From Pyrrhoderma lamaoense (taxonomy: Eukaryota; Basidiomycota; Agaricomycetes; Hymenochaetales; Hymenochaetaceae): a DNA stretch of 64,000 bases. Position numbers and translations under genes: made by a program. Shown here piece by piece: positions 24,048 through 35,548 of the stretch (position 1 is its first letter; the number at the start of each line of letters is the position of its first letter). The stretch spans positions 1,674,001-1,738,000 of the forward strand of contig NBAZ01000004.1 of assembly GCA_002794735.1 (NCBI GenBank). Reading direction: 5' to 3'. Below the pieces are notes generated by a model. It saw nothing but the letters and a program-made list of their open reading frames with translations, had not been told where the DNA came from and made no database searches.

Positions 24048-26769
24048 CTACTCTGAGTCCGTGTCCGACTCCAAATTCAACTCGGGCATTTCAATATCCT
24101 CGTCGTCTTCGTCCTCATTCGCATAAACCCTTCCTCCAGACTGAATCTTGTTTTCGTCATATTGTGATGTAGAGGTCCCGGTTTCTTGAACGATTTGGGG
24201 CGTTTTTCTAATTTCAGCGGCAGGAACAGGCCCTACATCAGTCAAAGAAACCGTAACTTTCTGGGTTATGACCTCCTTATTTTGACTCGGTTCAAAACTC
24301 CTTACTAAAGGTGTTAGATGTGTGTGTATTGACTCGGATGATGTTCCCATTGGTTCAGGTTGTAATGCAGGGACTGTCTGTCTAGTGGAGTTGAACTGCG
24401 GTGCAAAAGATACGACGGCGGGTGTTATTTTCCCAGCTTCTTGGGTCGCATTAATCGGCATCCTCTGTTGTTCATTAATCGCCATTGGCGCATCTTTCAT
24501 TTGAATTTCCCTTGTTTTGCTCTCATGGCTTATTGGGACATCTTCCTTGTTGCTTAACCCCAACTTTTCCCGCGTCTCTCTCTCGTCCTTACTCTCGTTG
24601 CTCCAACACAACGCAATAGAATCAAGGGTGGGGAGGGAACGAAGAAGAGGCGGGAGGCGTGGGTGAATCATGAGGTCGATTAGTTGTGCATTCGAGTACA
24701 CATTATACGCGACCTAGCAGAAAACATTAGTTTGCCTCTTACCACCTAAATTTTGTAAACTTACAAGAGCAGAGTTATCTTTAGTAATGGTATTTACAAC
24801 CAATGGCAAACTTTTACATAGCACAGAGCTCGAATCTCCGACCGAATCAATACAGCAACTCTTCACTCTGTTCAATATTCCATCCTTTACAGTCAAATCC
24901 CGAGATACAGACAAGGCCGATAGGTTTTGTAAGGCCAACAAGATTGAAAGGAGTAATCGCAATGAGAGTGATCGAAGATAGACAGGAATATTGGGTACTT
25001 GGAGAAGACATCGTAAAGCTGGAATCAAAACAATTTAAACCAGAGGATCGGATTTACATATAAAAGAAAGATCGATTTACCGTCTAAGGCCGCTAAGGTA
25101 GCTTCGCAGCCGATTTCTGTGTCAAAGATCACATCTCTTCCAACTTTAAACAATTCATCGCCTTCGTACCCCTGCATCCGTTTCTTCCCCTTCTTGCTAG
25201 ATGAGCTCACGCGAATCTGATCATCAGTGATGCTTCTCTCGGAAAGAAGGGGAGTTAAACCTGGCAAAATGGCTTTGATTAGGCGTCCGGCAAGAAGAGG
25301 TTCAGAAGGAGGCAGGGCGGAAGATAACAAGGATGGTAAAAGTTTGATGAAGGGTAAACGAAAAAGCCTACAAGAGGAGTGAGATTGAGGATCGCATATA
25401 AAAAGTGCTGATTCTTACATTGGTGTTGGTTGCTCCAGCTGGTAGGCAATGATATTTAGTAATTTAGCCATATACGGTGCTATCTTTTCTTTTATACTTA
25501 ATCATATGTTGTTAGATGAAGTACGGTTTGCGAAAAGAATTTGGAGCATACCACATTGAAACACATTTTAGTAAAGTACAACCCAACTCCAGTATCTGCG
25601 GCAAGGTAGAATTCTCCATATTATGTTGGTGTATATCCACGTCGCTCCCAGACTATCCTGATATTACTTCTTGCGTGAAGATATCAATCATATATGGCTT
25701 ACATCGCTTTTCCCGGTAACTTTTATCAATTCGATACATAACCTCATCAGCGTTTGTACGGGTACGAGTACGGGTCTCGGCACCGTTGAACTCGAAAAGA
25801 GGTCAGTTTTCAGTATAGAGATACTTAAGAAACTAGTCTCACCAAAGAAGGCAACGTAGCAAAGTGATCCCACATTGAAGTCTGTCAACATTTAGATATA
25901 TATCAACAATGGGATCCGTATAGGGATTATAAGCTTTCCCTAAACCTATTCGTTAGCTAATTTCTCTCTTCAAAACTTATAGCTACCTTCAGAGCGAGAT
26001 GTCGTTCGTAGAGCTGCCGCAGCTGTAAAGCAGAATGAAATGGTATCGTCGACGCTTTTCCTCCAGAGCCCTGCACTTCCAACTTTACCCCCTGTCGTGT
26101 GCAGACATGCATGGAGTTTTGAAGCACTTGAAATCACTGAGGCAGACGTGCCAACTGGAGAACCATTCAACAAGTTCAGTGATGTAGATGATAACTTGTT
26201 TGCTAATTGGCGGTGTAAGGTGGGATACAAGGGCACAATTTGGGTTAAAGTATCTAGACATAGAACCCTCAGTTCGTTTTCTGGGGTTTTATCTAATATC
26301 GAGATGAGTGCGGCGCTGTATTTAGCTACATTGGGTGCTACAACAGTGCGCCGAAATTCAGGTAGGTTCGTTGTAGTCAGAAATATTGAAGCTAAGAGCC
26401 TGATCCCAGCTTTCCAAACAATCAAGCTTTCGTTTCTCTATGTGCTTGTGAGAACATTGATATTTAAGTATAAAGTCTGTGACGCACCGAAAGCATAGGC
26501 AGGATTATAGTCATCCAACTCTGTGCAGATATAAGAACTACGTTCCTTGATAATTTTGAGGTTTTTAATGCCAGGACGATACCAGCCCAACGCACGCCAG
26601 TTTCCTTCGAATGTATGAGAGCATTTATTCGACTTAACCATTTTGTCAAATGAGGAGATGAGTCCAAATCACCGGAAGATAGTAGGGTTACGGCGGTTGG
26701 GAGATTATGTGCAGCCGCGTCATCTGTAGCTAGGTGGAGCTGCAACAAGGTTTGTAGATTGTCCCCCAT
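24048..26769 (-). CDS. RIX1: Pre-rRNA processing protein Rix1 (PELP1 family)
   Basis: Scaffold of the Rix1-Ipi1-Ipi3 complex acting on pre-60S particles (ITS2 processing, Rea1 recruitment). Starts MGDNLQTLLQLHLATDDAAA; then LTKWLSRINALIHSKETGVR WAGIVLALKTS, the conserved Rix1 N-terminal block, and VWKAGIRLLASIFLTTTNLP EFRRTVVAPNVAKYSAAL with HEAT-like helices LRVLCLDTLTQIVPLYPTLH. Middle exons: LLAGRLIKAILPGLTPLLSE and a basic patch KKGKKRMQGYEGDELFK. The tail is low complexity and strongly acidic (NEDEDDEDIEMPELNLESDT), as in PELP1/Rix1. Several introns of about 50-60 nt. Divergent from SEC10. Confidence 0.85.
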
Positions 26770-26993
26770 GTTTGAGTGGGATGCAAGAAATAGTTTCAGG
26801 ACTAAATTTAGTACTAAATTTGTGTTCTTGAAATATAATTTAAATATTCTAGCCGACTACGAGATCGACGCGTCCGTCGCGGTCATGCTACTTAGAAACT
26901 ACAAGTAACAGTAAGGCCTGTTCATCATTTGGATGTCGAACTCACCTCTCAATTGAGGTCTGATTCGAAACCTCTGCAATAGAACTGAATGGG
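26770..26993. promoter_or_regulatory. Divergent promoter RIX1 / SEC10
   Basis: 224 bp between start codons. Contains gatcgacgcgtccgtcgcggtc at 26864-26884 in part: a GACGCGTC palindrome (26867-26874) followed by GTCGCGG. Same ACGCGT core as other promoters here. Confidence 0.45.
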
Positions 26994-29900
26994 ATGGAGA
27001 TAGCTCCATCTTTTGAAGAGTTAGACTCTTCAGTGCAAGAGCAGCTTGACCTCAAGACATTCCAAGTAAACATCGATCATCTCACTAGTGATTTACTTAA
27101 CTACAACTAACTATTAATAGGGGAAATTCGATGTTAAGGACTTTGTAGGGTCAGTATCAGAGAAGCTGATAACAAACTCAAAAGCAGATTCTGGCCGTAT
27201 GTATATTTATAATACTCTGGAGAGACTTGTATATAATAAGCGTCCTATTTTAGCATTTAACCCTATCCCGTTTATCCGTACATTTGAAGGAGCCGTCGAC
27301 AAGCTCATCTCACTAAGAAAAGATGTCCAGGCGAAATCTGAGCAGATGGAAAAAAGTGTAAAGGTTGCTGAGAGGGAATATTCAAAGAAAATGTCAGATC
27401 TTAATAAGGGCTTTGAAGTGTGTCTTTTGTTGCGAAATCGAGAAAGAGGATTCTCTGACGCTCTGATTAGGCGGTTGGGCAATCTTTCTCTGGAATGGAG
27501 AATAAAATGAGTGAGGTCGGGAGGACGGCTATTCGCATAGGCACGTTGAATGGTAAATATACAATCATAAATATTGATTGAGAGTTCAGGTGAACAATTG
27601 GAATCGGTACATGTCCAGAGACAGAGAGCACAAGTAGCCCATGACCTTATCAACTACTACGTCTCATTCTCAAGAGGCGATACTAGTGCTCTAGATACCC
27701 TAAGGAAGGAACGCGGAAAGGAAGGTAGAAGAGAATTAGCAACAATTCTTCGGCGCCTGAGTGTTGTTGCCAGGGAAGTTGACCTACCCACAGCAGAACA
27801 GGTCAGTTCATATATAGCACTGAGTCAAGTGGACGACAACACTGATATTGCCACTATCTAGACTCGAGAAGCAATAGATAAATATTGCGAAAAGTTCGAG
27901 AAGGATATGCTCAACTTATTTGACAGATGTTACCGAAAAGAAGACCCAAAGATGATGCATGTAAGTTATCATTTCTAGCTTATATCAGCAACTATTGAAG
28001 GACTCCACACGTTCCCTCAGCATTGCGCCCAAACTCTACAAGACTTCAACGGAGGTGCTTCATGTATACAGATATATGTGAACCAACATGATTTCTTCAT
28101 CAATCGAGTAAGGCAAATCAATGATTTCAATACCGATTCGGAATTGTGAGCATGATACACATCTACTGGAAATGTACTTATCATTAACTACTGTAGATGG
28201 AAGACCCTTAATGACCCTGATTCAACACCACCGAAAACTGAGAAAGGTCTTCGAGAACTCTTCCGAGAAATCCGATCTACAGTCGGCGAAGAGGCTCAAA
28301 TCGTACAAGTAGTATTCCCCAATCCTCCTCTTGTCATGCAAGTCTTCCTCCAGCGTGTATTCTCACAAACAGTAAGTCATTATACCTGAAGTACCCAGGA
28401 TATAGACATAATGTGTTGTACCAAATATAGATCCAGGAATACATGGAACAACTTCTGAACAAAGGGTCTTCTCTCTCTACCCTCGCCTTCCTCCGTATTT
28501 TGCAGCTCGTACATGTTCAAGTGTCAAGCCTCGTAGAAGATCTCAAAGAATATGAACTAACCACAGCTACTCCGCGCTCCCCAACTGAGTCTGCAGAGCT
28601 AAGGCGGACAGTGATTGGTCTAACCCCATCAGCTTCCTCAGCAAATCTTGCAACAGTATCTCTGAGTTCAATGCTTGAAACTGCAATGGAAGAACTCTTT
28701 ATCCCATATACTGAAGGTGTACGCTACTTGGATAAGGAGATTAAAAGTATTGGGGAGTTGTATTTGGCTTACTTAAGTCGATTTTCCCGATACCATGTAT
28801 AATGATCTCTTTTATTCTCACCTTTTTCTTATCCTAACCACTGCCACTTCTAGGAAAAAACTAATAAAGGAAAGGGATCCATGTTTGACCGTATGGTCGA
28901 TCGGATCGGTGCTGCTGCTGCAAACTCGTCTGTAGTTTCTGGAACTGGAACAAGTGCAAGTGCACAAGCAGCAGCGGCACTCATGAAGTTTTCTGGTTTC
29001 TCGGGGACAGCACAAAAGGCTGCACCACCCAAAGAACCAGAGAAACCTATAGAGGATCCAGTGCGCGAGGAAGACGGAGTTCTCGGTCTTGACGCGGCTG
29101 AGCAGATGCTGAAATGGCATGCTGAAGCAATTGGGAGATGTGTCGTTTTGAGCCCTACGAATGATGTGTTAGTTGTCTCCTATCATACTATCTCATATGA
29201 TCCTGACTCTCGCCCCCCCCCCCCCCCCATTACCCTTGCTGTAGCCCTAAGCATGCGTTTTCTTTGTCCCGGGTTTTGGCAGAGACCATCGGTTCTAACT
29301 ATGTCGAAGTGGCTCTTGATACGTAAGCCTGCTTTACGCCTATAACGTGGTACATTGCACTAAGTCAACTTGTAGAGCTCTTTCAAAGCTTGAATCCATA
29401 GATCAGAAGACAGAACCCAGTCTACAAGCACTTTCTGTTTTGAAGCTTGTAGACCTCATATGTCATCTCTGGCAGCAATACGTTAGCACTGCCCTCCTAC
29501 CTCTCGCTAGTCCTTCCGTGACTGTACGGCGAGAGATGGTTATATTCAACAATCAGACAATAAGTAGGATCGAAGGGATAGCCAATACACTCATGAACCG
29601 TCTAACCGATAGTGGGTCTTAGAATTAATCTCCAAAAATTGTTTCTAATTTGGTATTGCATTCAGCAATTGTTGCTTGGTTATCAGCGCAATTAGCTAAA
29701 CAAAAGAAAAATGAGTATAAACCACGGAATGACGAGATGTCATTCGTGAACACTGAACCTTGCGAGGCTTGTTGTAATATGTTAGCAAAGGTCCGTGATG
29801 CAGCAAAACAAAATTTAAGTGGAAAAAACCTAGAGGTTTTCCTCACTGACATCGGTGTCAGCTTCAATACGTGAGCTTCAAGGAATACTGATTCTCCGTA

Positions 29901-30471
29901 CAGCTCATTAATATGATATTAGGTTACTCCTGGATCATCTTAGAAAATTCCCTGTTAATGCGAATGGAGGACTGATCTTGGCTAAGTACGATTTCTGGTG
30001 TAGTAAACATGAACTCGGATAACTAGACTGAATCTTTCCTTCAGGGATCTAAAATCCTATCAAGATCTAATCTTAACGTTCAACTGTCCTGCTCTCCCTG
30101 AGAGATTTGAGTTTATCTGCCAGCTCGGAAAAGTGTTCCTTATTGATCCAGAGCCTCTCAAGTCATATATCACAGAAAGTGCTTTAGCTCGCATTGACGT
30201 TCGCCTCTTACGCCCTTACCTCGCTCAGCGCAGTGATTGGGCTACCTTTGAGAAGATCTTCGACAATCAGGGAGACGCTTTCGGGATGAGTCTTGATATA
30301 AATGAGAATGGTGCAATAGGAAGTGTTCCTGAAACTAAAGGTTTCAGAGATAGGTTGGGTATGGGTAGACTAAGCACCATGATGAGGGAGCTTGATGCAT
30401 CCCGTATCGGTGATGCTGTTGGCTCAAACCTAAGTAGTGGATTTTCTTTTGCTAACAGATTCAGCGGGTGA
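26994..30471 (+). CDS. SEC10: Exocyst subunit Sec10 (EXOC5)
   Basis: Rod-like exocyst subunit that tethers secretory vesicles to the plasma membrane. Start MEIAPSFEELDSSVQEQLDL joins across a GT-AG intron to KFDVKDFVGSVSEKLITNS. Conserved Sec10 blocks: FIRTFEGAVDKLISLRKDVQ, KVAEREYSKKMSDLNKGFE, VGRTAIRIGEQLESVHVQRQ RAQVAHDLINYYVSFSRGD, LATILRRLSVVAREVDLPTA, YCEKFEKDMLNLFDRCYRKE, then VVFPNPPLVMQVFLQRVFSQ and AMEELFIPYTEGVRYLDKEI. C-terminus: LTFNCPALPERFEFICQLGK VFLIDPEPLKSYITES. An intron carries a 16-base C run (29213-29228). The tail ends SSGFSFANRFSG. Roughly a dozen introns. Confidence 0.9.
29213..29228 (+). repeat. Poly-C homopolymer in a SEC10 intron
   Basis: An uninterrupted run of about 16 C lies inside a SEC10 intron, between the exon ending near 29167 and the acceptor near 29280. 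It is the longest G/C homopolymer in the window. Its exact length is uncertain in any assembly. Confidence 0.9.
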
Positions 30472-30566
30472 AGATACCTATGCTATCGCCAATATTTTCG
30501 ATGTATTCAGACTATTTTTATTACTTGTACCTTGTACTAGATATTGTAATTGGACTTTTCTGTCTC

Positions 30567-31834
30567 TTAGCTTCCCGTGAATTCTGGCGACCTCTTTTCC
30601 TCAAATGCCTGAAGTGCTTCCAAGCGATCTTTAGTTGATAAGAGGGGATCATAGCAAGCTCTTTCAAAATCAAGCCCTTGTTTGCATCTGTAAGTCAAAG
30701 GGAAGCATAATGCAACAACCATACTGAGTTACCTGTTTCAATCTCTAAGTGTGGGGCGGCAGATATAGCTTGCTTAGCAGCCTTGATTGCAAGGGGTGCT
30801 ATCCCTTCTTCAGTGATGAAATTAACAGAAAGAAATGGCTATGGCATACCGCTTGTTAACATTTCTTCTGCAAGATCCATAGCAATCTCCTCTGGAGTAG
30901 TATGGCTACTGGCGACAGCATTAACTAGACCTATTCCAGTTATCAGCCGTCACGAATGTCGTAAACTTCATGAAAACAACTTTACCTATATTTAAAGCCT
31001 CGTTTGCGTTCAATACTCTTCCTGTATAAATTAGCTCCTTTGCCTTCGCAACGCCAAGAAGATGTGCAGCTCTTTGAGTGCCTCCGGCACCTGGAATGAT
31101 GCCTAAACGTGTCTCAGGTAGACCAATCTTTGTCACAGAATGGCCTTGTACATTTTGTAAAGTCAGCCATATTTATATATAACAAGTACAGCCTCAGCTG
31201 ACCTGCAATACGGAAATCACATGCCAAAGCTAGTTCAAGACCACCCCAAGAGCAGGACCATCAATAGCTGCGATGGTAGGGATAGAAAGCCCCTCCAACG
31301 ATGAGAATGCATCTCTGAGTTCTAGCAAGAACTGAGAAACCTGGTCCTTTGTCATAGTTTTCCTTTCTATAAGATCCGCTCCTGCACAAAAGGAGCCAGG
31401 TGTGGATGAACGTATAATTAGAACACGAAGACTAATTGATAGGAGTCAGTTTTTATAAGAACCACAGAAAACTCGAGAATACACACATGCTATTTTTTCT
31501 AGCATCGGAAATACACTCGCGAAGCTCCTGTCAAGATTACCGAGAAGCAAAAGCGGAGTCAGTTAACTCTTCGTTCGAGGCCAATATAATAGATATGTAC
31601 TCTGAGAAGACCCGTAGATATAGAATTCTTTGATTTAGGGCGATTCAGGTTCAAGAACATAACTCTCTTCCCATGTGTCGGGCTGGTAGAAAGGAATACT
31701 TCGCCTTGATAGCTTGAGGCGGATACAAAACGTTTTGCATATCTTGATGCAAGCAAATTGTATTGAATATCGGAAGTCCTAAGCAGACGTATATTTCCTG
31801 CTACAAGAGAGTGGTGGCATCGAGTTAGAGACAT
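30567..31834 (-). CDS. Mitochondrial enoyl-CoA hydratase/AUH-like protein (apparent frame break)
   Basis: Crotonase-fold hydratase, closest in layout to methylglutaconyl-CoA hydratase (leucine breakdown) or related short-chain enoyl-CoA hydratase. N-terminus MSLTRCHHSLVAGNIRLLRT is basic without acidic residues, a likely mitochondrial presequence. Core: KRVMFLNLNRPKSKNSIST, SFCAGADLIERKTMTKDQVS, FSSLEGLSIPTIAAIDGPAL followed by GGLELALACDFRIA (oxyanion hole), and LPETRLGIIPGAGGTQRAAH with the catalytic Glu. C-terminus ends EALQAFEEKRSPEFTGS. The frame changes at a four-base C run (31244-31247 on the plus strand) in the middle of GPALGGGLEL; one more G/C would mend it, so I treat the gene as functional with a probable sequence error. 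Substrate not determinable. Confidence 0.85.
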
Positions 31835-32741
31835 TATACAGGTAACTAAGAAAGGATGGTACGAGACAGAGCTTAAATTATATGGTGATGGCGGGTTTCA
31901 AATGATGTAATGCGGGGAAATGAACCTTGCATGTGCGTGTGACCCGCTGAACGGATCTATATTTTCTCCTCAGTCTGTAAATTATTAGACAGCGCTCCTT
32001 CGCTTTTGATATACTGTTTTCGAGTCACCATCGAGGTCTTACTCCTGAGGAGTTGAAGATGTAATGAATTGTTGGAATTCGAAATAGTAGCCCTCCAAAT
32101 TATGAGAGTTCAAACCTCCAAATTTAGAAAAGACGCCTACTTACCTCGTAATACGAGTATTTTTGACATTTCATTATATTACAAACATAAACATATACCA
32201 TACAAAAAACCAATGAAAGAGGTTCGAGGTGCGGAATAAGGTTACGCTGTATAATGCTTTCACCTCATGTAATACGGAATCATATGAAGAGTTTTTTAGA
32301 TGCCTTCCTCAATACGATAATAAATAATTCGACATATGGGCGAGGAGCGCGTATCTCCCTTCTTACTGAACATCAAAGGCATAACAAAAATGGAAGGACT
32401 TCCAAAGGATCATACAGAAGCAAGAGCTATAAGTGCAGAAACCGCGTATCTAGTCGGAAACCCGATATCCAGTTCAATGAGACGCATAGTGAGGCTACTT
32501 TATATCTGATAGGAAGCCTGTCCATAAAGATACCGTAAAGAAATCCTTCGATACAAAGATCTCTAGTATCTCACTACTCTGGTGTTAGTGTAGTGTGTGC
32601 ATACGCATGCGCGTAAAGTACCTACTTGAAAAGATTTTCCTCTAAAGGACAAAAAGTATCGCGTAACGCATCCCTTTGATTTTGTTACCATATTAGTGCA
32701 CACGAAGGTGTTTATTCCTGGTCGGCAATAATGTCATTTTC
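31835..32741. other. Intergenic interval, no supported gene
   Basis: 907 bp between divergent genes. The plus ORF 32254-32538 and overlapping frames in 32325-32515 on both strands are open but lack recognisable protein features. Two cgcgtaa elements occur near 32608 and 32657 upstream of the next gene. Confidence 0.5.
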
Positions 32742-34176
32742 ATGCCACGCCTCCTTCCTCGACTCGTTGGATATTTAAAGAGGAACCCCTTTGATCAACC
32801 AAATTTCCATGGCCCATTAACTCAGAAACAGAAGAAAGGTCTCAAGTCTTCATTGAAGCCAGTGAAGCCTGGAGATACCAGCGCTCTACACTACGTCAGA
32901 GAACGCAAACAGTCTATCTTACTTGATGAAGGGAATCTTATCAATAATGCAAAACGTCACACTCGACACAAATCATTACCCCCAGTCGTGAAGCTGCAAA
33001 AGAAGCAGAAAAGCTCAACGATTAACTATGACGTTCCAAGAGAAATGTCTGAGCAGGAAAAACAATGGTGGTCGAGTCCTTATCGTATGTGACTTTCATG
33101 AGTATCCTAACTAATAACTAACTTATACGGCCTCCAGTTAGAATGCTTTCGACCCCAATACGAAGATGTTTACTATCTAAGCGTCACCTCCCTACAGGTA
33201 CGTTAATATCCACTATGATACTCCCAAGGCTAATTCAAAATCAGACTTTATGATCAGACTGACAGTACTTAGAGTTCCTTCTTCTCGTCCAGAGTCCATA
33301 CTAGTTCCGGATGGAATTCTTCATCCCAGGTACAAAAATATTCAGTATGGAACTGGATACTATGTTGCCTGTTGGAAAGAAGCCTTAACTGCATTGTTAG
33401 AAAGAGGTATGAAATAAGTATGATCTGTCTTGTACAACTCTTACTTAAAACATATGTTAGGCTCTTATAAACGAATAACCAAGAACATTATCACTCATGA
33501 CTTGTTGTCTGAACAAATTGGACATCAGCTTCGTACTCGAGTTCTTCAAGAACTTGAGCTGCTTCATGCACGCTTGAAGGCATCTCCGAAAGCGTATGCA
33601 GGAAATGTCGTGCTTCGTAGACTCTCCCGTTCAGAGTGGAATACGCTTCAGAAAACTAAGCAAATCCCCTGGGGAGATGCTTTGTGCGTTATTGTCGTCC
33701 CTCCTTTAAACAAAGATTCTCAGACTGGCCAAAGACCTAAGCCTGACTCTAACTTGGTTCCTTCAATAGAGGAACTTCAGGCAAGTAAAACACAGAAGAC
33801 TATTAAAAACGTTCTGCCTCTGTCTGTACTGCATGAAACAAAGGAACTTCTGCACGACGAGCCAACGGAATTCTTGGGCGACGGACACACCCCTAATGCT
33901 CGTGTCCCCTTATATAACGGTGTCACGCTATTTCCTAGAGCATCTCAGAGGGCAGCTCTACTTCATAATTTGTCAAAAATCGCCGGGTCGGAAAAGCGAA
34001 CGAATCGGATTTCTTATGAATCGGCTCAAGATATACAGAACATTAAATCCAGCCATGCATTTATTTTATTCTCAAGTCCAAAGACACTAATAAGGGCGGA
34101 TACTGTACCTTTAGCTATCTCCCTCTGGCGGTTGCGGATGTGGGAGGGTGGGGGTTGGGAAGTTGCAGTTGGATAG
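32742..34176 (+). CDS. Unknown conserved-looking protein, possibly mitochondrial
   Basis: Starts MPRLLPRLVGYLKRNPFDQP, Arg/Leu-rich and amphipathic, suggestive of a mitochondrial targeting sequence. Exon 1 runs to EQEKQWWSSPY, then an intron leads to LRMLSTPIRRCLLSKRHLPT and a next exon DFMIRLTVLRVPSSRPESIL VPDGILHPRYKNIQYGTGYYV. The final exon (from about 33462) encodes GSYKRITKNIITHDLLSEQI GHQLRTRVLQELELLHARLK, RRLSRSEWNTLQKTKQIPWG and ends LAISLWRLRMWEGGGWEVAVG. Even, globular composition over the last 300 residues implies a folded protein of roughly 450 residues. I do not recognise the family; a mitochondrial ribosome or RNA function would be a guess. Confidence 0.7.
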
Positions 34177-34310
34177 CTCCAATTAAACGTGCTGCTTTGT
34201 ATTAACTAGAGAAGATGCTGTCTCCCCTTCAATGTTTATTTTAATATCTGTATGTTTTTGGTCTGAGAAAATGTGAATCTGAAAACAATAATACATGTAC
34301 ATTTAGTACT

Positions 34311-35334
34311 TTATATTTCAACAGCCATTGGTTCTACAGCAAGCGAAGGTTTACCCTCGCCCGATGCTCCTAGAACCTCCCTGCCTTCCCAGAACGTAGG
34401 CAATTCGTTACCAGGAACAAACAGACGTTCAACACCATCCTCAGTAATGACACACATACGAATAACGCCTCCAGACGAGCCATCTCGTGACATCGCAAGT
34501 GCAAGGGCTGGGAATAAGAGTCCATCAATACATTGAGAACATAGAGCCGGATGCTATGCTTACTGTTCTTGACAAAATTCACAGTCTCATCACGACCCCA
34601 ACCATCACGGTATGTAGCATCACAATAACCATATACATATGTTGAACCGGATCCTTGTTTTCAAACAGTAAATGAGAATTAGCATAACTTGTTTGACTTA
34701 ATCATATGCATACTAACCCCCAATAGCCCATGGTTGGCGGAATAGTCCACCTCCTACAGGAATGTTATATACGCTTGGGCCAACCTCTTTGTCCCATCCA
34801 GCAACAATGATACCAGCACTAAGCTGATCCTTATTTTCATAGCACAGCTTTTGGAAAAGAGTTGCAGTAGTGTGTACTGACGGTCTTTCACCAGATTGTT
34901 GTCTGTTTAGGGCGAGTCAATAAATTAGAAGCAGAGAAAGGACTAGACCTGAGATACATACGCAAACATCTGGCAATAATAGTGTACAATATCTGCGATA
35001 GCCTGTGTATCTGCTGCAGAACCGGAACGACAGCAGTATATTCGATCATGAATATGTGTTAATTTATCTGTAACACGGTTCGCCTAGGTGAGGAAGTGGT
35101 AAGACGGATCCTAGGGGAAATTAACAATCATAGGACCTACAATATAGCTTCCCATAGTTGTCCTTGAGTCTGCCCCAATGACAACACCACCTTTGAATTG
35201 TACGGCCATTATAGACGTCTACATGCATACATCAGCATTCCTCCCTACATATAAATAAGTCCGCCAAGTTTTGTTAGACTACATACCCCGAGGTTTACCT
35301 CTCCCTTCTTTAATTGTTGAATATCAACCTGCAT
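34311..35334 (-). CDS. PRE3: 20S proteasome catalytic subunit beta1 (Pre3/PSMB6)
   Basis: Caspase-like active subunit of the 20S core. Exon 1 encodes a 16-residue propeptide, [16 protein letters not shown]; a GT-AG intron falls exactly between the last Gly and Thr1, and exon 2 opens [21 protein letters not shown]. Catalytic residues in view: Thr1, Asp17 (GADSRTT), Lys33 (VTDKLT). Further: [60 protein letters not shown]. Last exon encodes [35 protein letters not shown]. The [16 protein letters not shown] and [12 protein letters not shown] segments are beta1-specific. Divergent from RPN12. Confidence 0.95.
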
Positions 35335-35548
35335 CTTTCCTATAGGTTGTATAGTACTTCTAGCTTCAGAATCGTTGCAAACGAGATATCGACGTGACTG
35401 GCCTAATCCGAGAGTCTGAATATCTTAGTGTGGCGGATTCGATCACGACGCGCGTCGGGGGTGACGCGTGCATGTGCATTCTCTCTAGTCGTGACTATCA
35501 CAATTAACCTTCCTTAGACTTAACTGAGCTCAAGTTCAATAGACAAGC
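35335..35548. promoter_or_regulatory. Divergent promoter PRE3 / RPN12
   Basis: 214 bp between two proteasome start codons. It holds cacgacgcgcgtcg (35444-35457) and tgacgcgtg (35462-35470), tandem GACGCG cores. The yeast Rpn4 site GGTGGCAAA was not found. Shared control of the pair is inferred. Confidence 0.5.

Noticed and set aside
32254..32538. Open frames on both strands between AUH-like gene and 32742 gene
   Set aside because: Three overlapping frames look equally plausible, none has a start, splice partner or known motif; likely chance in stop-poor sequence.
35335..35548. Rpn4/PACE site in the proteasome promoter
   Set aside because: GGTGGCAAA is absent on both strands; only a weak gtggcgga is present.
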